Shown: positions 25,221 through 33,846, numbered from the stretch's first letter. The stretch is 64,000 bases of DNA from CBFFRJ01 sp051486985 (GCF_051486985.1 NZ_JAHVDV010000021.1:28349-92348), one strand, 5' to 3'. The notes: generated from the letters alone by a model not told the origin. Numbers and translations: made by a program.

Positions 25221-26555
25221 TTAATGGTCGATAAAGACGATTTTCAGCAGGAACAGTAGCGCAACGACAATCACACACAGGCTCAGGTCGCGCAGACGGC
25301 CAGTGAAAATCTTCATCACGCAGTAGGAGATGAAGCCCAGCGCGATACCTTCAGTGATTGAGAAGCTGAACGGCATCATCACCGCAGTAATAAACGCAGG
25401 AACCGCTTCTGTCAGGTCATCCCATTTTACGCGAGAGAGGCTGGAGGTCATCAGCACACCCACGTAAATCAGCGCGCCTGCGGCAGCGTAACCCGGCACC
25501 ATACCCGCCAGCGGCGAAAGGAAGATAACCAACAGGAACAGGATGCCAACGACAACGGCTGTCAGACCCGTGCGGCCACCCACCGAGACACCGGAAGAGG
25601 ACTCAATATAGGCCGTCACGGAAGAGGTGCCGATAAAGGAGCCGGCAACGGACGAAATACTGTCGACATACAGCGCCTGCTTCATACGCGGGAATTTACC
25701 CTTTTCGTCCACCAGCCCTGCTTTATCGGTCACACCGATAAGCGTACCGGAGGAGTCGAACAGGTTCACCAGCATGAAGGAGAAAATCACCCCGGCGAGG
25801 CCAATGTTAAAAGAACCGGCCAGATCAACATTACCCACCACGCTTGTAATGCTCGGCGGAGCCGAGACAATCCCGTGATACTGCACATCGCCCAGCAACC
25901 AGCCCAGCAGGGTGGTCACAACGATGGAAACCAGCACCGCAGCATGGATGTTACGGGAAGCCAGAATCGCGATGATAAAGAAGCCCAGCACGCCCAGCAG
26001 GACGCTATGTGAGGTCAGGTTACCGATCGACACCAGCGTGTCTTTGTTCGCCACGATAACGCCCGCGTTTTTCAGCCCCATCATGCCGATGAAAAGACCG
26101 ATGCCGCTGGTAATACCCACACGCAGGCTGACCGGAATATTGGCAATCATCCAGTAACGCACACGGAAGATGGTGAGCAGCAGCAGGCCAACGGCGCCCC
26201 AGAAAATCGCGCCCATGCCAATCTGCCAGGAGAGGCCCATCGCCCCGACAACCACAAACGCAAAAAACGCATTCAGACCCATCGCAGGTGCCAGTGCCAC
26301 CGGCAGGTTAGCAACCAGGCCCATCAGAATGCTTCCGAACGCCGCAATCAGGCAGGTGGTAACGAATACCGCGCTGGTATCCATGCCAGCGACACCCAAA
26401 ATCTGCGGGTTTACAAAAACGATGTACACCATCGTCAGAAAGGTGGTGAAACCGGCGATCACTTCGGTGCGTGCCGATGTGCCGTGTTCGCGCAGTTTAA
26501 ACACGCGTTCAAGCAACCCCTGGCCCGACGCCTGGGTAGTCTGTTGTTGGCTCAT
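25221..26555 (-). CDS. adeP: Adenine permease AdeP, 444 aa
   Basis: NCS2/AzgA-like purine permease with 12-14 hydrophobic segments. Motifs include GITSGIGLFIGMMGLKNAG and GTSSVTAYIESSSGVSVGGRTGLTAV. The start MSQQQTTQASGQGLLERVFKL at 26555 corresponds to the E. coli protein; the frame extends to 26726 without support. It takes up adenine by proton symport. A PurR-type operator lies in the divergent promoter region shared with yieH. Confidence 0.95.
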   Translation of the reverse strand: MSQQQTTQASGQGLLERVFKLREHGTSARTEVIAGFTTFLTMVYIVFVNPQILGVAGMDTSAVFVTTCLIAAFGSILMGLVANLPVALAPAMGLNAFFAFVVVGAMGLSWQIGMGAIFWGAVGLLLLTIFRVRYWMIANIPVSLRVGITSGIGLFIGMMGLKNAGVIVANKDTLVSIGNLTSHSVLLGVLGFFIIAILASRNIHAAVLVSIVVTTLLGWLLGDVQYHGIVSAPPSITSVVGNVDLAGSFNIGLAGVIFSFMLVNLFDSSGTLIGVTDKAGLVDEKGKFPRMKQALYVDSISSVAGSFIGTSSVTAYIESSSGVSVGGRTGLTAVVVGILFLLVIFLSPLAGMVPGYAAAGALIYVGVLMTSSLSRVKWDDLTEAVPAFITAVMMPFSFSITEGIALGFISYCVMKIFTGRLRDLSLCVIVVALLFLLKIVFIDH

Positions 26556-26657
26556 TATCAATTTCCGAACAAGGGAGGGAAAATTCGTCGCTATCCTATA
26601 CCAAAATGAGACACTATTGACCGTTATCGCCCACTTTTTTTCATTGAATTTGCTTAT

Positions 26658-26673
26658 ACGGCAACGATTGCGT
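26658..26673. promoter_or_regulatory. Candidate PurR operator between adeP and yieH
   Basis: ACGGCAACGATTGCGT matches the PurR consensus ACGCAAACGTTTGCGT at 13 of 16 positions, including the central ACG and the whole TTGCGT end except one base. It sits 103 bp upstream of the adeP start. This fits repression of a purine permease by hypoxanthine- or guanine-loaded PurR. Confidence 0.6.
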
Positions 26674-26724
26674 GGGGTAATCAGGCTTAAGTAAACGTTA
26701 AACTTGCAAGTAACAGGAAAAGGC

Positions 26725-27390
26725 ATGTCTCAAATAGCAGCTGTATTTTTTGACTGTGACGGCACCCTGGTCGACAGTGAAGTCATTTGTTCGCGCGCGT
26801 ATGTGCATATGTTTAAAGAATTTGGCATCGATCTCGACCTGGAGGAGGTGTTCAAACGTTTCAAAGGTATGAAGCTTTACGAAATCATTGAGGTGATTGG
26901 CGAAGAGCATGGCGTGGCGCTTGAGAAAACCGCTCTGGAGCCGGTGTTCCGCAGCGAAGTTGCTCGTCTGTTTGATGCTGAACTGGAAATCATTCCCGGT
27001 GCGCAGGAGCTACTGGATGCCATTACCGTGCCCGTCTGCGTGGTTTCCAATGGCCCGGTCAGCAAAATGCAGCATTCATTAGGAAAAACCGGCATTTTGC
27101 ACCATTTCCCGGATTTGCTGTTCAGTGGTTACGATATTCAGCGCTGGAAGCCGGACCCGGCACTGATGCATCACGCGGCGAAAGCGCTGGGGGTAGACAC
27201 GAAGCACTGCCTGCTGATCGATGATTCCGTCGCCGGCGTTCAGTCCGGTATTGCGGCGGGGATGGAGGTGTTCTACTTCTGCGCCGATCCGCATAACAAG
27301 CCTGTTACGCACCCGCAGGTCACGACCTTTACGGCGCTTTCACAACTGCCGGAACTCTGGCGCGCCCGCGGCTGGAATATCACCCGCTAA
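26725..27390 (+). CDS. yieH: HAD phosphatase YieH (6-phosphogluconate phosphatase), 221 aa
   Basis: The HAD hydrolase motifs are DCDGTLVDSE (motif I, Asp nucleophile), VVSNGP (motif II), a Lys in WKPDP (motif III) and LLIDDSVAGVQSG (motif IV). Starting at ATG 26725 behind AGGAAAAGG gives 221 aa, as in E. coli YieH. The E. coli enzyme dephosphorylates 6-phosphogluconate and related compounds. The gene is divergent from adeP. Confidence 0.94.
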   Translation: MSQIAAVFFDCDGTLVDSEVICSRAYVHMFKEFGIDLDLEEVFKRFKGMKLYEIIEVIGEEHGVALEKTALEPVFRSEVARLFDAELEIIPGAQELLDAITVPVCVVSNGPVSKMQHSLGKTGILHHFPDLLFSGYDIQRWKPDPALMHHAAKALGVDTKHCLLIDDSVAGVQSGIAAGMEVFYFCADPHNKPVTHPQVTTFTALSQLPELWRARGWNITR

Positions 27391-27525
27391 ACTTATTAAT
27401 TCCATTAATACAACGCATTACAGCGATAACACCGTGCAATGGAAAAAAGTAGCGGCGATGACAGGGTCCGGCTGAAAATCGACGACGCGTATCTGTAAGG
27501 CCGGGGCGACGCTCAGGAATGCAGG

Positions 27526-27549
27526 GCGAGGGCGGTTCACCGCCCTCGC
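27526..27549. repeat. Perfect 10-bp inverted repeat
   Basis: GCGAGGGCGG-TTCA-CCGCCCTCGC is a perfect GC-rich hairpin 136 bp after yieH. There is no T-run on either side. It may be a REP-like or mRNA 3'-end structure for yieH. The rest of 27391-27722 has no recognisable gene. Confidence 0.6.
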
Positions 27550-27620
27550 ACGTTCACGGGTTCTGGCGTGACAGAAAAGCAAGGAACATAAGGTGAAGGA
27601 CATGACCCTCAGAGCTGCAT

Positions 27621-27663
27621 GTTCCCCTCACCCTGACTCTCTCCCCAGAGAGGAGAGGGAACC
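27621..27663. repeat. Enterobacterial-type CCCTCACCCT...AGAGGGAA intergenic repeat
   Basis: CCCCTCACCCTGACTCTCTCCCC followed by AGAGAGGAGAGGGAA makes an imperfect palindrome (CTCTCT-CCCC-AGAGAG core). Sequences of the form CCCTCACCC...GAGAGGG are widespread between genes in enterobacteria. A degenerate relative is at 36129-36163 between glmU and glmS. Confidence 0.5.
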
Positions 27664-27722
27664 TTCCGTGCTCGTATTTTCTGTGGGGATCCCTCAACCT
27701 GCGAAAAGAGAGGCGTAACACC

Positions 27723-28901
27723 TTACTTAAATAACTTCTGAACAAACTCAGCATAGGCCGGACGCCAGACATCCATTTCATGCCCCAGGCCGGGGTACAT
27801 TTTATAGTCAAACCTGATGCCCTGCTTTTCCAGTTCGGTCTTGAGCCCGGCAATATCTTTTCCGGTCACCGGGTCTTTTTCGCCCACCACGACGGTAAAA
27901 TTGTGAAGCTGATTATTGATGGCCTGCGGTTGATTAAGCTGTGCCGTAACCCCTGCATCCGGCACCGTTGTGGTGGTCACGCCGCTGAAGGTGGCCAGCC
28001 AGCCGAAGCTCTCCAGGTGGTTCATGCCTGAAACCAGCGCCTGGTACCCTCCCTGCGACAATCCGGCCAGCGCGCGGCCCTCCGCGTCCTTACGCACATT
28101 AAAGCGTCCGTCGACCAGCGGAATGATGTCATGCATTAATTCGCGATCGGCCGCCTTCGCATTGAGTGGATAGAAGGTTTTGCGACGCTCCTGCGGCGGA
28201 TAGTTTTCAGGAATCGCCTGCACGATGTCGGTTTCGGTATCCGGCACGACCACCAGCATCGGCCTGATTTTGCCTTCTGCCAGCAGGTTATCCATGATTT
28301 GCGGCAAACGCCCCTGATCGATAGCTGAAAGGCCGGTATCACCGAATCCATGATAGAAATAGAGCACCGGCAGTGGCTCGCCTTTACCGTCATAGCCCGG
28401 CGGCGTCCAGATATAGACGCGGCGTTCAGCGCTCAGCGCTGTTGAGTGATAGGTGACCGTCAGCAGATCGCCGTGCAAAACCGCGCGATCGTCCAGAATA
28501 CTTCCCGGAACCAGAATCAGACTGGTATTCACCTGACGCTGGGGTTTCTGGAAACGGCTTCCCGTATCCACCGATCGAAACCCGTCCACATCAAAATAGT
28601 ATTCATAGAGATTTGGCTTCAGGCTCTCGCTCTTCCATGACCAGACACCGTTTTCGTCTTTGGTCATATCATGGGAAGCGAAACTGTCCGGCGTGGCACC
28701 CGTAATCACGGATACGCGTTTCGCCCCCGGCGCGAACAGGCGATAGGTAATGCTCTTGTCTTCGTTAACCTGAGTAACGTACTGACTTACCGGTATAGAC
28801 TGTTCTGGCGTGACCGGGAACGGCGCGGCAACGCCGGGCCCCGCCATAGCGCCGGAGAGGGCAGCCAGGGCAACGGCAAGGCAGCTAAGTTGTCTTTTCA
28901 T
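27723..28901 (-). CDS. yieL: Exported esterase-like protein YieL, 392 aa
   Basis: The signal peptide (CLAVALAALSGAMAGPGVAA) is followed by an N-terminal immunoglobulin-like CBM48/E-set domain (about 40-130) and a Fae/esterase-D alpha/beta hydrolase domain with LYFYHGFGDTG and the nucleophile elbow GLSQGG; the catalytic His is probably in GLGHEMDVW. It resembles E. coli YieL and Fae-type xylan esterases. Start ATG 28901 has a strong AAGGAG. In E. coli yieL follows bglH; here bglGFBH are missing and the gene lies directly behind a BglG-type antiterminator. Confidence 0.9.
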   Translation of the reverse strand: MKRQLSCLAVALAALSGAMAGPGVAAPFPVTPEQSIPVSQYVTQVNEDKSITYRLFAPGAKRVSVITGATPDSFASHDMTKDENGVWSWKSESLKPNLYEYYFDVDGFRSVDTGSRFQKPQRQVNTSLILVPGSILDDRAVLHGDLLTVTYHSTALSAERRVYIWTPPGYDGKGEPLPVLYFYHGFGDTGLSAIDQGRLPQIMDNLLAEGKIRPMLVVVPDTETDIVQAIPENYPPQERRKTFYPLNAKAADRELMHDIIPLVDGRFNVRKDAEGRALAGLSQGGYQALVSGMNHLESFGWLATFSGVTTTTVPDAGVTAQLNQPQAINNQLHNFTVVVGEKDPVTGKDIAGLKTELEKQGIRFDYKMYPGLGHEMDVWRPAYAEFVQKLFK

Positions 28902-28954
28902 ATCGTCTCCTTTGTCGTGTGGTTCAGTTAGCGCGCATCCTGTGCGTGAGCCAG

Positions 28955-28997
28955 AAACAAAAAAACCTGGCATCCCGGTGAACGAGATGTCAGGTTT
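28955..28997 (-). terminator. Leader terminator upstream of yieL, overlapping a RAT
   Basis: On the minus strand AAACCTGACATC ... GGATGCCAGGTTT is followed by TTTTGTTT, a clear Rho-independent terminator 54 bp before the yieL start. Its first bases are also the last bases of the RAT at 28993-29020, the mutually exclusive design of bgl/sac-type antitermination. Confidence 0.85.
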
Positions 28998-29020
28998 AGC
29001 CCGCAACGCGGTAGCAATCC
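28993..29020 (-). promoter_or_regulatory. BglG/LicT-type ribonucleic antiterminator (RAT)
   Basis: GGATTGCTACCGCG followed by TTGCGGGCTAAACC (minus strand) matches the RAT consensus GGATTGTTACYGN..GGCAWAACC, with conserved bulge residues. It resembles the bgl leader of E. coli in both the RAT and the following terminator. No BglG-family gene or PTS permease is present between here and either neighbour, so the cognate regulator would have to act in trans. Confidence 0.85.
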
Positions 29021-29027
29021 GCCTTAA

Positions 29028-29055
29028 AGCATAGTGGACGGACGTCGCTGAACAA
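29028..29055 (-). promoter_or_regulatory. Candidate promoter of the yieL leader
   Basis: Minus strand -35 TTGTTC (29055-29050), a 16-bp spacer and -10 TATGCT (29033-29028). The start would fall at about 29021, immediately before the RAT. Another promoter further upstream is possible. Confidence 0.45.
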
Positions 29056-29107
29056 CACGCAATCCGTTGAAGTGTGACGGGAAGCTAAAAAGGTTGAGGT
29101 CAAAAGA

Positions 29108-29134
29108 CAAACGCCAGCATACGCTGGCGTTCAG
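29108..29134 (-). terminator. pst-phoU operon terminator
   Basis: AACGCCAGCG-TA-TGCTGGCGTT followed by TGTCTTTT on the minus strand, about 17 bp after the phoU stop. Confidence 0.85.
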
Positions 29135-29150
29135 AGGATGAGGCGGAGAA

Positions 29151-29876
29151 TTACTCTTTCGGGTCGTGACCGGCAAGCAGTTTATCCAGCTCGTCGCCAC
29201 CAACGTGACGGAAATCCTGACCTTTTACGAAGTAGAAAATGTATTCGCAAATGTTCTGGCAGCGATCACCAATACGCTCAATGGAACGGGCACAGAACAG
29301 CGCCGTCAGCACGCTTGGGATTGTGCGCGGATCTTCCATCATGTAGGTCATCAGCTGACGCACGATGCCTTCATATTCCTGATCCACTTTCTTATCTTCA
29401 CGGTAAATACGCACCGCTTCGTCGATATCCATCCGGGCGAATGCATCCAGCACGTCATGTAGCATCTGAACGGTGTGGCGACCCAGCGACTCCAGGCTTA
29501 CCAGCAGCGGTTGATGCTGCGAAGAGAACTTCTCAAGCGCGGTGCGGCAGATTTTGTCTGCCACATCGCCAATACGTTCCAGTTCTGCGATGGTTTTAAT
29601 GATAGCCATGACCAGACGCAGGTCACTTGCCGTCGGCTGACGCTTGGCGATAATGCGCACACAGGCTTCATCGATGGCAACTTCCATCATGTTGACCTGT
29701 TTGTCACCTTCAACCACGCGCTGCGCGAGTTCGCTGTCCTGATTGTGCATCGCGGTGATCGCATCAGAAAGCTGCTGCTCCACCATCCCACCCATGGTCA
29801 TGACCTGAGTGCGGATACTTTCCAGCTCGGCGTTGAACTGGCCGGAAATATGTTTATTAAGATTAAGGTTGTCCAT
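29151..29876 (-). CDS. phoU: Phosphate signalling and transport regulator PhoU, 241 aa
   Basis: Two PhoU repeats of three helices each, with metal-binding E/D-x-x-x-D motifs (RIGDVADKI and RIGDRCQNI). Length equals E. coli PhoU when starting at ATG 29876 behind GGAGGAACG. PhoU links the PstSCAB transporter to the PhoR/PhoB system and is needed to shut off the Pho regulon. It is the last gene of the pst operon. The gap to pstB is enlarged to 137 bp by an ERIC element. Confidence 0.97.
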   Translation of the reverse strand: MDNLNLNKHISGQFNAELESIRTQVMTMGGMVEQQLSDAITAMHNQDSELAQRVVEGDKQVNMMEVAIDEACVRIIAKRQPTASDLRLVMAIIKTIAELERIGDVADKICRTALEKFSSQHQPLLVSLESLGRHTVQMLHDVLDAFARMDIDEAVRIYREDKKVDQEYEGIVRQLMTYMMEDPRTIPSVLTALFCARSIERIGDRCQNICEYIFYFVKGQDFRHVGGDELDKLLAGHDPKE

Positions 29877-29887
29877 CGTTCCTCCAG

Positions 29888-30012
29888 ATGCCCAAAAGAT
29901 TTCTGGCTGTAGCAAGGCGGCAACTGCACGGAGCTCCGAAAGCGTAGATAACTACGTGACCGGAGTGAGCAAAGACAGCCAACGCGGGTACGGCCTGAAA
30001 GATGAAGGGCAT
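29888..30012. repeat. ERIC (IRU) element, 125 bp, between pstB and phoU
   Basis: The ends are inverted: ATGCCC at 29888-29893 and GGGCAT at 30007-30012. The core ACTACGTGACCGGAGTGAGC and the following GCAAAGACAGCCAACG match the ERIC core around the ERIC2 primer site (GTGACTGGGGTGAGCG). The GAAAGATGAAGGGCATA end matches the conserved ERIC end. Length about 127 bp is the full ERIC size. It starts one base after the pstB stop and lies inside the operon, so it is transcribed. Confidence 0.85.
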
Positions 30013-30013
30013 A

Positions 30014-30787
30014 TCAACCGTAGCGGCCAGTAATATAATCTTCGGTTTGTTTCTTCTTCGGCTTCGTGAACAGATCGTCAGTATTACTGAACTCAATCAA
30101 CTCGCCGAGGTACATAAACGCTGTGTGATCGGAGCAACGTGCAGCCTGCTGCATGTTGTGGGTAACAATCACGACGGTGTAATCCTGCTTAAGCTCAGTG
30201 ATCAGCTCTTCAATGCGACCCGTTGAGATAGGATCCAGAGCAGAGCAGGGCTCGTCCAGTAACAACACTTCCGGGCGAATTGCGATACCGCGTGCAATGC
30301 ACAGACGCTGCTGCTGGCCACCGGAGAGAGAGTACCCGCTCTGGTGCAGCTTATCTTTAGTTTCGTTCCATAATGCGGCTTTGGTCAGGGCCCACTGCAC
30401 ACGTTCGTCCATATCCGCGCGGGAGAGCTTCTCAAACAGGCGCACACCGAAGGCGATATTGTCATAAATCGACATCGGGAACGGCGTTGGCTTCTGGAAG
30501 ACCATCCCAACTTTAGCGCGCAGTAGCGCGATATCCTGGGTATTGGTGAGGATGTTGTCCCCATCCAGCAAAATTTCACCTTCTGCGCGCTGTTCCGGAT
30601 ACAGTTCGAACATCTTGTTAAACGTGCGCAGTAAGGTGGATTTACCACAGCCTGATGGCCCGATAAAAGCCGTGACCTGATTTTTGGCAATGTCCAGGCT
30701 GATGTTTTTCAGGGCATGGAATTTACCGTAATAGAAGTTCAAATCACGAACCTGAATTTTGTCCGGCGTTGTCTCAACCATACTCAT
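30014..30787 (-). CDS. pstB: Phosphate ABC transporter ATPase PstB, 257 aa
   Basis: ABC ATPase: Walker A GPSGCGKST at 43-51, Q-loop FQKPTPFP, signature LSGGQQQRL, Walker B VLLLDEPCSALD, and the switch His in VTHNM. Length equals E. coli PstB. It powers PstSCA high-affinity phosphate uptake and takes part in signalling through PhoU and PhoR. Confidence 0.98.
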   Translation of the reverse strand: MSMVETTPDKIQVRDLNFYYGKFHALKNISLDIAKNQVTAFIGPSGCGKSTLLRTFNKMFELYPEQRAEGEILLDGDNILTNTQDIALLRAKVGMVFQKPTPFPMSIYDNIAFGVRLFEKLSRADMDERVQWALTKAALWNETKDKLHQSGYSLSGGQQQRLCIARGIAIRPEVLLLDEPCSALDPISTGRIEELITELKQDYTVVIVTHNMQQAARCSDHTAFMYLGELIEFSNTDDLFTKPKKKQTEDYITGRYG

Positions 30788-30832
30788 TTGTCTCTTTCCT
30801 CAATCAGCACCGCTTGCGCCGTGCCGCAAAAA

Positions 30833-31720
30833 TTAGTGTTTCTTCTTCGCGAAAATGACGCGCGCCAGGATATTCAGCAGCAACACGCACAGGGTAATCA
30901 GCAACACACCAGCCCAGGCCAGCTGCTGCCATTCCGCAAACGGACTCATGGCAAATTTGAAGATGGTGACCGGCAGGTTGGCAATAGGCTGCATCATGTC
31001 GGTGCTCCAGAACTGGTTCGACAGCGCAGTAAACAGCAAGGGTGCCGTTTCACCCGCAATACGCGCCACTGCCAGCAGCACCCCGGTCAGAATGCCGGAT
31101 ACGGAGGCTTTCAGCGTAATTGCAGAGATCATCTTCCATTTTGGCGTCCCCAGTGCATAAGCCGCTTCACGCAGACTGTCCGGCACCAGTTTCAACATGT
31201 TCTCGGTAGTTCGAATCACAATTGGAACCTGTAGCAGCGCCAGGGCAATAACACCTGCCCAACCAGAGAAGTGCTGCATTTGCATCACCACAATGGTGTA
31301 GACAAAAAGACCGACAACGATAGAAGGAGCAGATAGCAGGATGTCGTTAATAAAGCGGATCACTTCGGCCAGAAGAGATTTGCGGCCGTATTCCGCAAGG
31401 TAGATCCCGGCCAGAATGCCAAGCGGCGTACCGAAAGCTGTTGCCCAGAAAATCAGTAATCCACTGCCTGCCAACGCATTCGCCAGCCCGCCGCCTGCGG
31501 TATTGGGTGGCGGAGTCATTTCAGTAAACAGAGCAAGAGACATGCCGTCGAAACCGCGCGTCACGGTCGACATCAGGATCCAGATCAGCCAGAACAGACC
31601 AAAGGCCATAGTCGCCATAGAGAGCGTCAGAGCCACCCGGTTTTTTGTACGGCGCTTTGCCTGCATTTTACGGCGGGATTCGGCCAGTTCTGTAGAGGTT
31701 TGCATTTCGAGAGTCGCCAT
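30833..31720 (-). CDS. pstA: Phosphate ABC transporter permease PstA, 295 aa
   Basis: Six membrane helices with the ABC permease EAA loop (REAAYALGTPKWKMI). The N-terminal cytoplasmic tail is basic. Near-identical in length to E. coli PstA (296). The start codon overlaps the pstC stop by one base, so translation is coupled. Confidence 0.97.
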   Translation of the reverse strand: MATLEMQTSTELAESRRKMQAKRRTKNRVALTLSMATMAFGLFWLIWILMSTVTRGFDGMSLALFTEMTPPPNTAGGGLANALAGSGLLIFWATAFGTPLGILAGIYLAEYGRKSLLAEVIRFINDILLSAPSIVVGLFVYTIVVMQMQHFSGWAGVIALALLQVPIVIRTTENMLKLVPDSLREAAYALGTPKWKMISAITLKASVSGILTGVLLAVARIAGETAPLLFTALSNQFWSTDMMQPIANLPVTIFKFAMSPFAEWQQLAWAGVLLITLCVLLLNILARVIFAKKKH

Positions 31721-32679
31721 TAGCGTGCCCCCTCGTTCTTCGCCAGACGCATAATCATTACTTTAGAAATCGCCAGAACGATAAAGGTGATCACAAACAG
31801 GATAAGTCCCAGCTCCATCAGTGCGGCAACATGCAGCCCGGATTCTGCTTCCGCGAACTCATTCGCCAGCGCAGAGGTAATACTGTTGCCCGGCATATAG
31901 AGCGAGGCGCTGTCGAGCTGATACGTGTTACCGATGATAAAGGTCACCGCCATGGTTTCACCTAACGCACGGCCCAGACCCAGCATCACACCACCAATCA
32001 CGCCGTTTTTGGTAAACGGCAGAACAATGCGCCAGATAACTTCCCAGGTGGTGCAGCCAATACCGTAGGCCGACTCTTTCATCATCACCGGGGTTTGTTC
32101 GAACACATCGCGCATTACTGCTGCGATGTAAGGAATAATCATGATGGCGAGGATAACGCCAGCGGCCAGAATGCCGATGCCAAATGCCGGGCCGGAGAAG
32201 AGCGCGCCAACAAAAGGAATGGCGGACATGACATTACCGACCGGCTCCTGGAAATATTTCGCAAACAGCGGCGCAAAAATAAATAAGCCCCACATGCCGT
32301 AAACGATACTCGGAATAGCCGCCAGCAACTCAATCGCAATGCCTAAAGGACGCTTAAGCCAGGCCGGAGCCAGCTCAGTCAGAAAGAGGGCAATCCCAAA
32401 GCTGACCGGCACTGCTATCAGCAGGGCAATAAACGAAGTGACCAGCGTGCCGTAAATCGGCACCAGTGCACCAAAAATTTCGTTGGGTGCATCCCACTCT
32501 TTCGTCCACAGGAAGGAGAAACCAAATTTCTGGATACTCGGCCAGGAGGAGAAAATCAGCGACACGATAATGCCACCGAGCAGCAATAGCACAATCAGCG
32601 CAGCCAGTCTTACCAGCGCGCTGAATATCATGTCACCTTTTTTGCCCGGAGGGCTAAAAGCCGGCTTGGTTGCAGCCAT
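31720..32679 (-). CDS. pstC: Phosphate ABC transporter permease PstC, 319 aa
   Basis: Membrane permease with six or more helices and the EAA loop KESAYGIGCTTWEVI. Length equals E. coli PstC. It forms the channel together with PstA. It is separated from pstS by 126 bp containing a hairpin that may lower expression relative to pstS. Confidence 0.97.
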   Translation of the reverse strand: MAATKPAFSPPGKKGDMIFSALVRLAALIVLLLLGGIIVSLIFSSWPSIQKFGFSFLWTKEWDAPNEIFGALVPIYGTLVTSFIALLIAVPVSFGIALFLTELAPAWLKRPLGIAIELLAAIPSIVYGMWGLFIFAPLFAKYFQEPVGNVMSAIPFVGALFSGPAFGIGILAAGVILAIMIIPYIAAVMRDVFEQTPVMMKESAYGIGCTTWEVIWRIVLPFTKNGVIGGVMLGLGRALGETMAVTFIIGNTYQLDSASLYMPGNSITSALANEFAEAESGLHVAALMELGLILFVITFIVLAISKVMIMRLAKNEGAR

Positions 32680-32700
32680 ATATCACTCTTTAAGTTTGGG

Positions 32701-32732
32701 CCAGGAAGCGCGCATTTTATCGTGCTTCCTGG
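32701..32732 (-). terminator. pstS-pstC intercistronic hairpin
   Basis: CCAGGAAGC ... GCTTCCTGG forms a 9-bp perfect stem with a 14-nt loop. It lacks a clear T-run. It probably protects the pstS message or attenuates read-through, making more binding protein than permease. Confidence 0.6.
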
Positions 32733-32805
32733 CTAACGTAATGCCATACCCTGGATAATTCGCGCTACAGCCACTACTGCTGCCGCGCGAAGTGATGACG
32801 GGTAT

Positions 32806-33846
32806 TTAATACAGCGCTTTACCGCTGCTGTCCTTCACGTTGGTTTTCCATGCTGCGCGAACCTGCTCAACAACGCTTTCTGGCAGCGTTGCGTAATCCA
32901 GTTCGTTGGCTTGTTTGCCACCGTTTTTGTAAGCCCAGTCAAAGAACTTCAGAACTTCAGCACCCTGCTCAGGTTTTTTCTGCTCTTTGTGCACCAGGAT
33001 GAAGGTAGTGGAGGTAATCGGCCACACGTCTTCGCCTTTCTGGTTGGTCAGGTCCTGCGCGAAGGATTTGCTCCAGTCGATGTTTTTCGTCGCGTTGGAG
33101 AAGCTCTCTTCAGTCGGAGAGACCGGCTTGCCATCAGCAGAAAGCAGCTTGGTATAAGTCAGGTTGTTCTGCTTAGCGTAGGCGTATTCAACGTAACCGA
33201 TGGAGCCTGGCAGACGCTGAACAAATGCAGCGATACCGTCGTTACCTTTACCGCCAAGACCCGTCGGCCAGTTAACGGTAGAGCCAGCGCCGATAGAGGA
33301 TTTCCACTCTTCATTCACTTTTGCCAGGTAGCTGGTAAAGACGAAGGAAGTACCGGAACCATCAGCACGACGCACGACGGCGATGTTCTGAGAAGGCAGT
33401 TTTTTACCTGGGTTCAGCTTAGCGATTGCTGCGTCATCCCATTTTTTGATTTTGCCAAGGTAGATATCGCCCAGGGTTTTACCATCCAGCACCAGCTCAC
33501 CCGATTTGAAACCTTCCAGGTTAACGGCCAGCACCACGCCACCGATAACGGTAGGGAACTGGAACAGACCTTCCTGAGCCAGTTTATCGTCAGCCAGAGG
33601 AGCATCAGACGCACCGAAATCAACGGTGTTAGCAATGATCTGTTTTACGCCGCCAGAGGAGCCGATACCCTGGTAGTTTACTTTACTACCGTTTTCTTTC
33701 TGGTATGTATCAGCCCACTTGGCATACACCGGCGCCGGGAAAGTTGCACCCGCACCCGTCAGACTTGCAGCGGCATTAACTGCAAAAGCGCTCAGAGAAA
33801 AGGTCGCGGCGACAACAGTTGCGACAGTGGTACGCATAACGTTCAT
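32806..33846 (-). CDS. pstS: Periplasmic phosphate-binding protein PstS, 346 aa
   Basis: Signal peptide (VATVVAATFSLSAFAVNAAA) followed by LTGAGATFPAPVYAKW, the conserved phosphate-binding N-terminus, and RRADGSGTSF, the phosphate loop. Length equals E. coli PstS. It delivers phosphate to PstCA. Two Pho-box-like sites lie 57-106 bp upstream of the start. Confidence 0.97.
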   Translation of the reverse strand: MNVMRTTVATVVAATFSLSAFAVNAAASLTGAGATFPAPVYAKWADTYQKENGSKVNYQGIGSSGGVKQIIANTVDFGASDAPLADDKLAQEGLFQFPTVIGGVVLAVNLEGFKSGELVLDGKTLGDIYLGKIKKWDDAAIAKLNPGKKLPSQNIAVVRRADGSGTSFVFTSYLAKVNEEWKSSIGAGSTVNWPTGLGGKGNDGIAAFVQRLPGSIGYVEYAYAKQNNLTYTKLLSADGKPVSPTEESFSNATKNIDWSKSFAQDLTNQKGEDVWPITSTTFILVHKEQKKPEQGAEVLKFFDWAYKNGGKQANELDYATLPESVVEQVRAAWKTNVKDSSGKALY

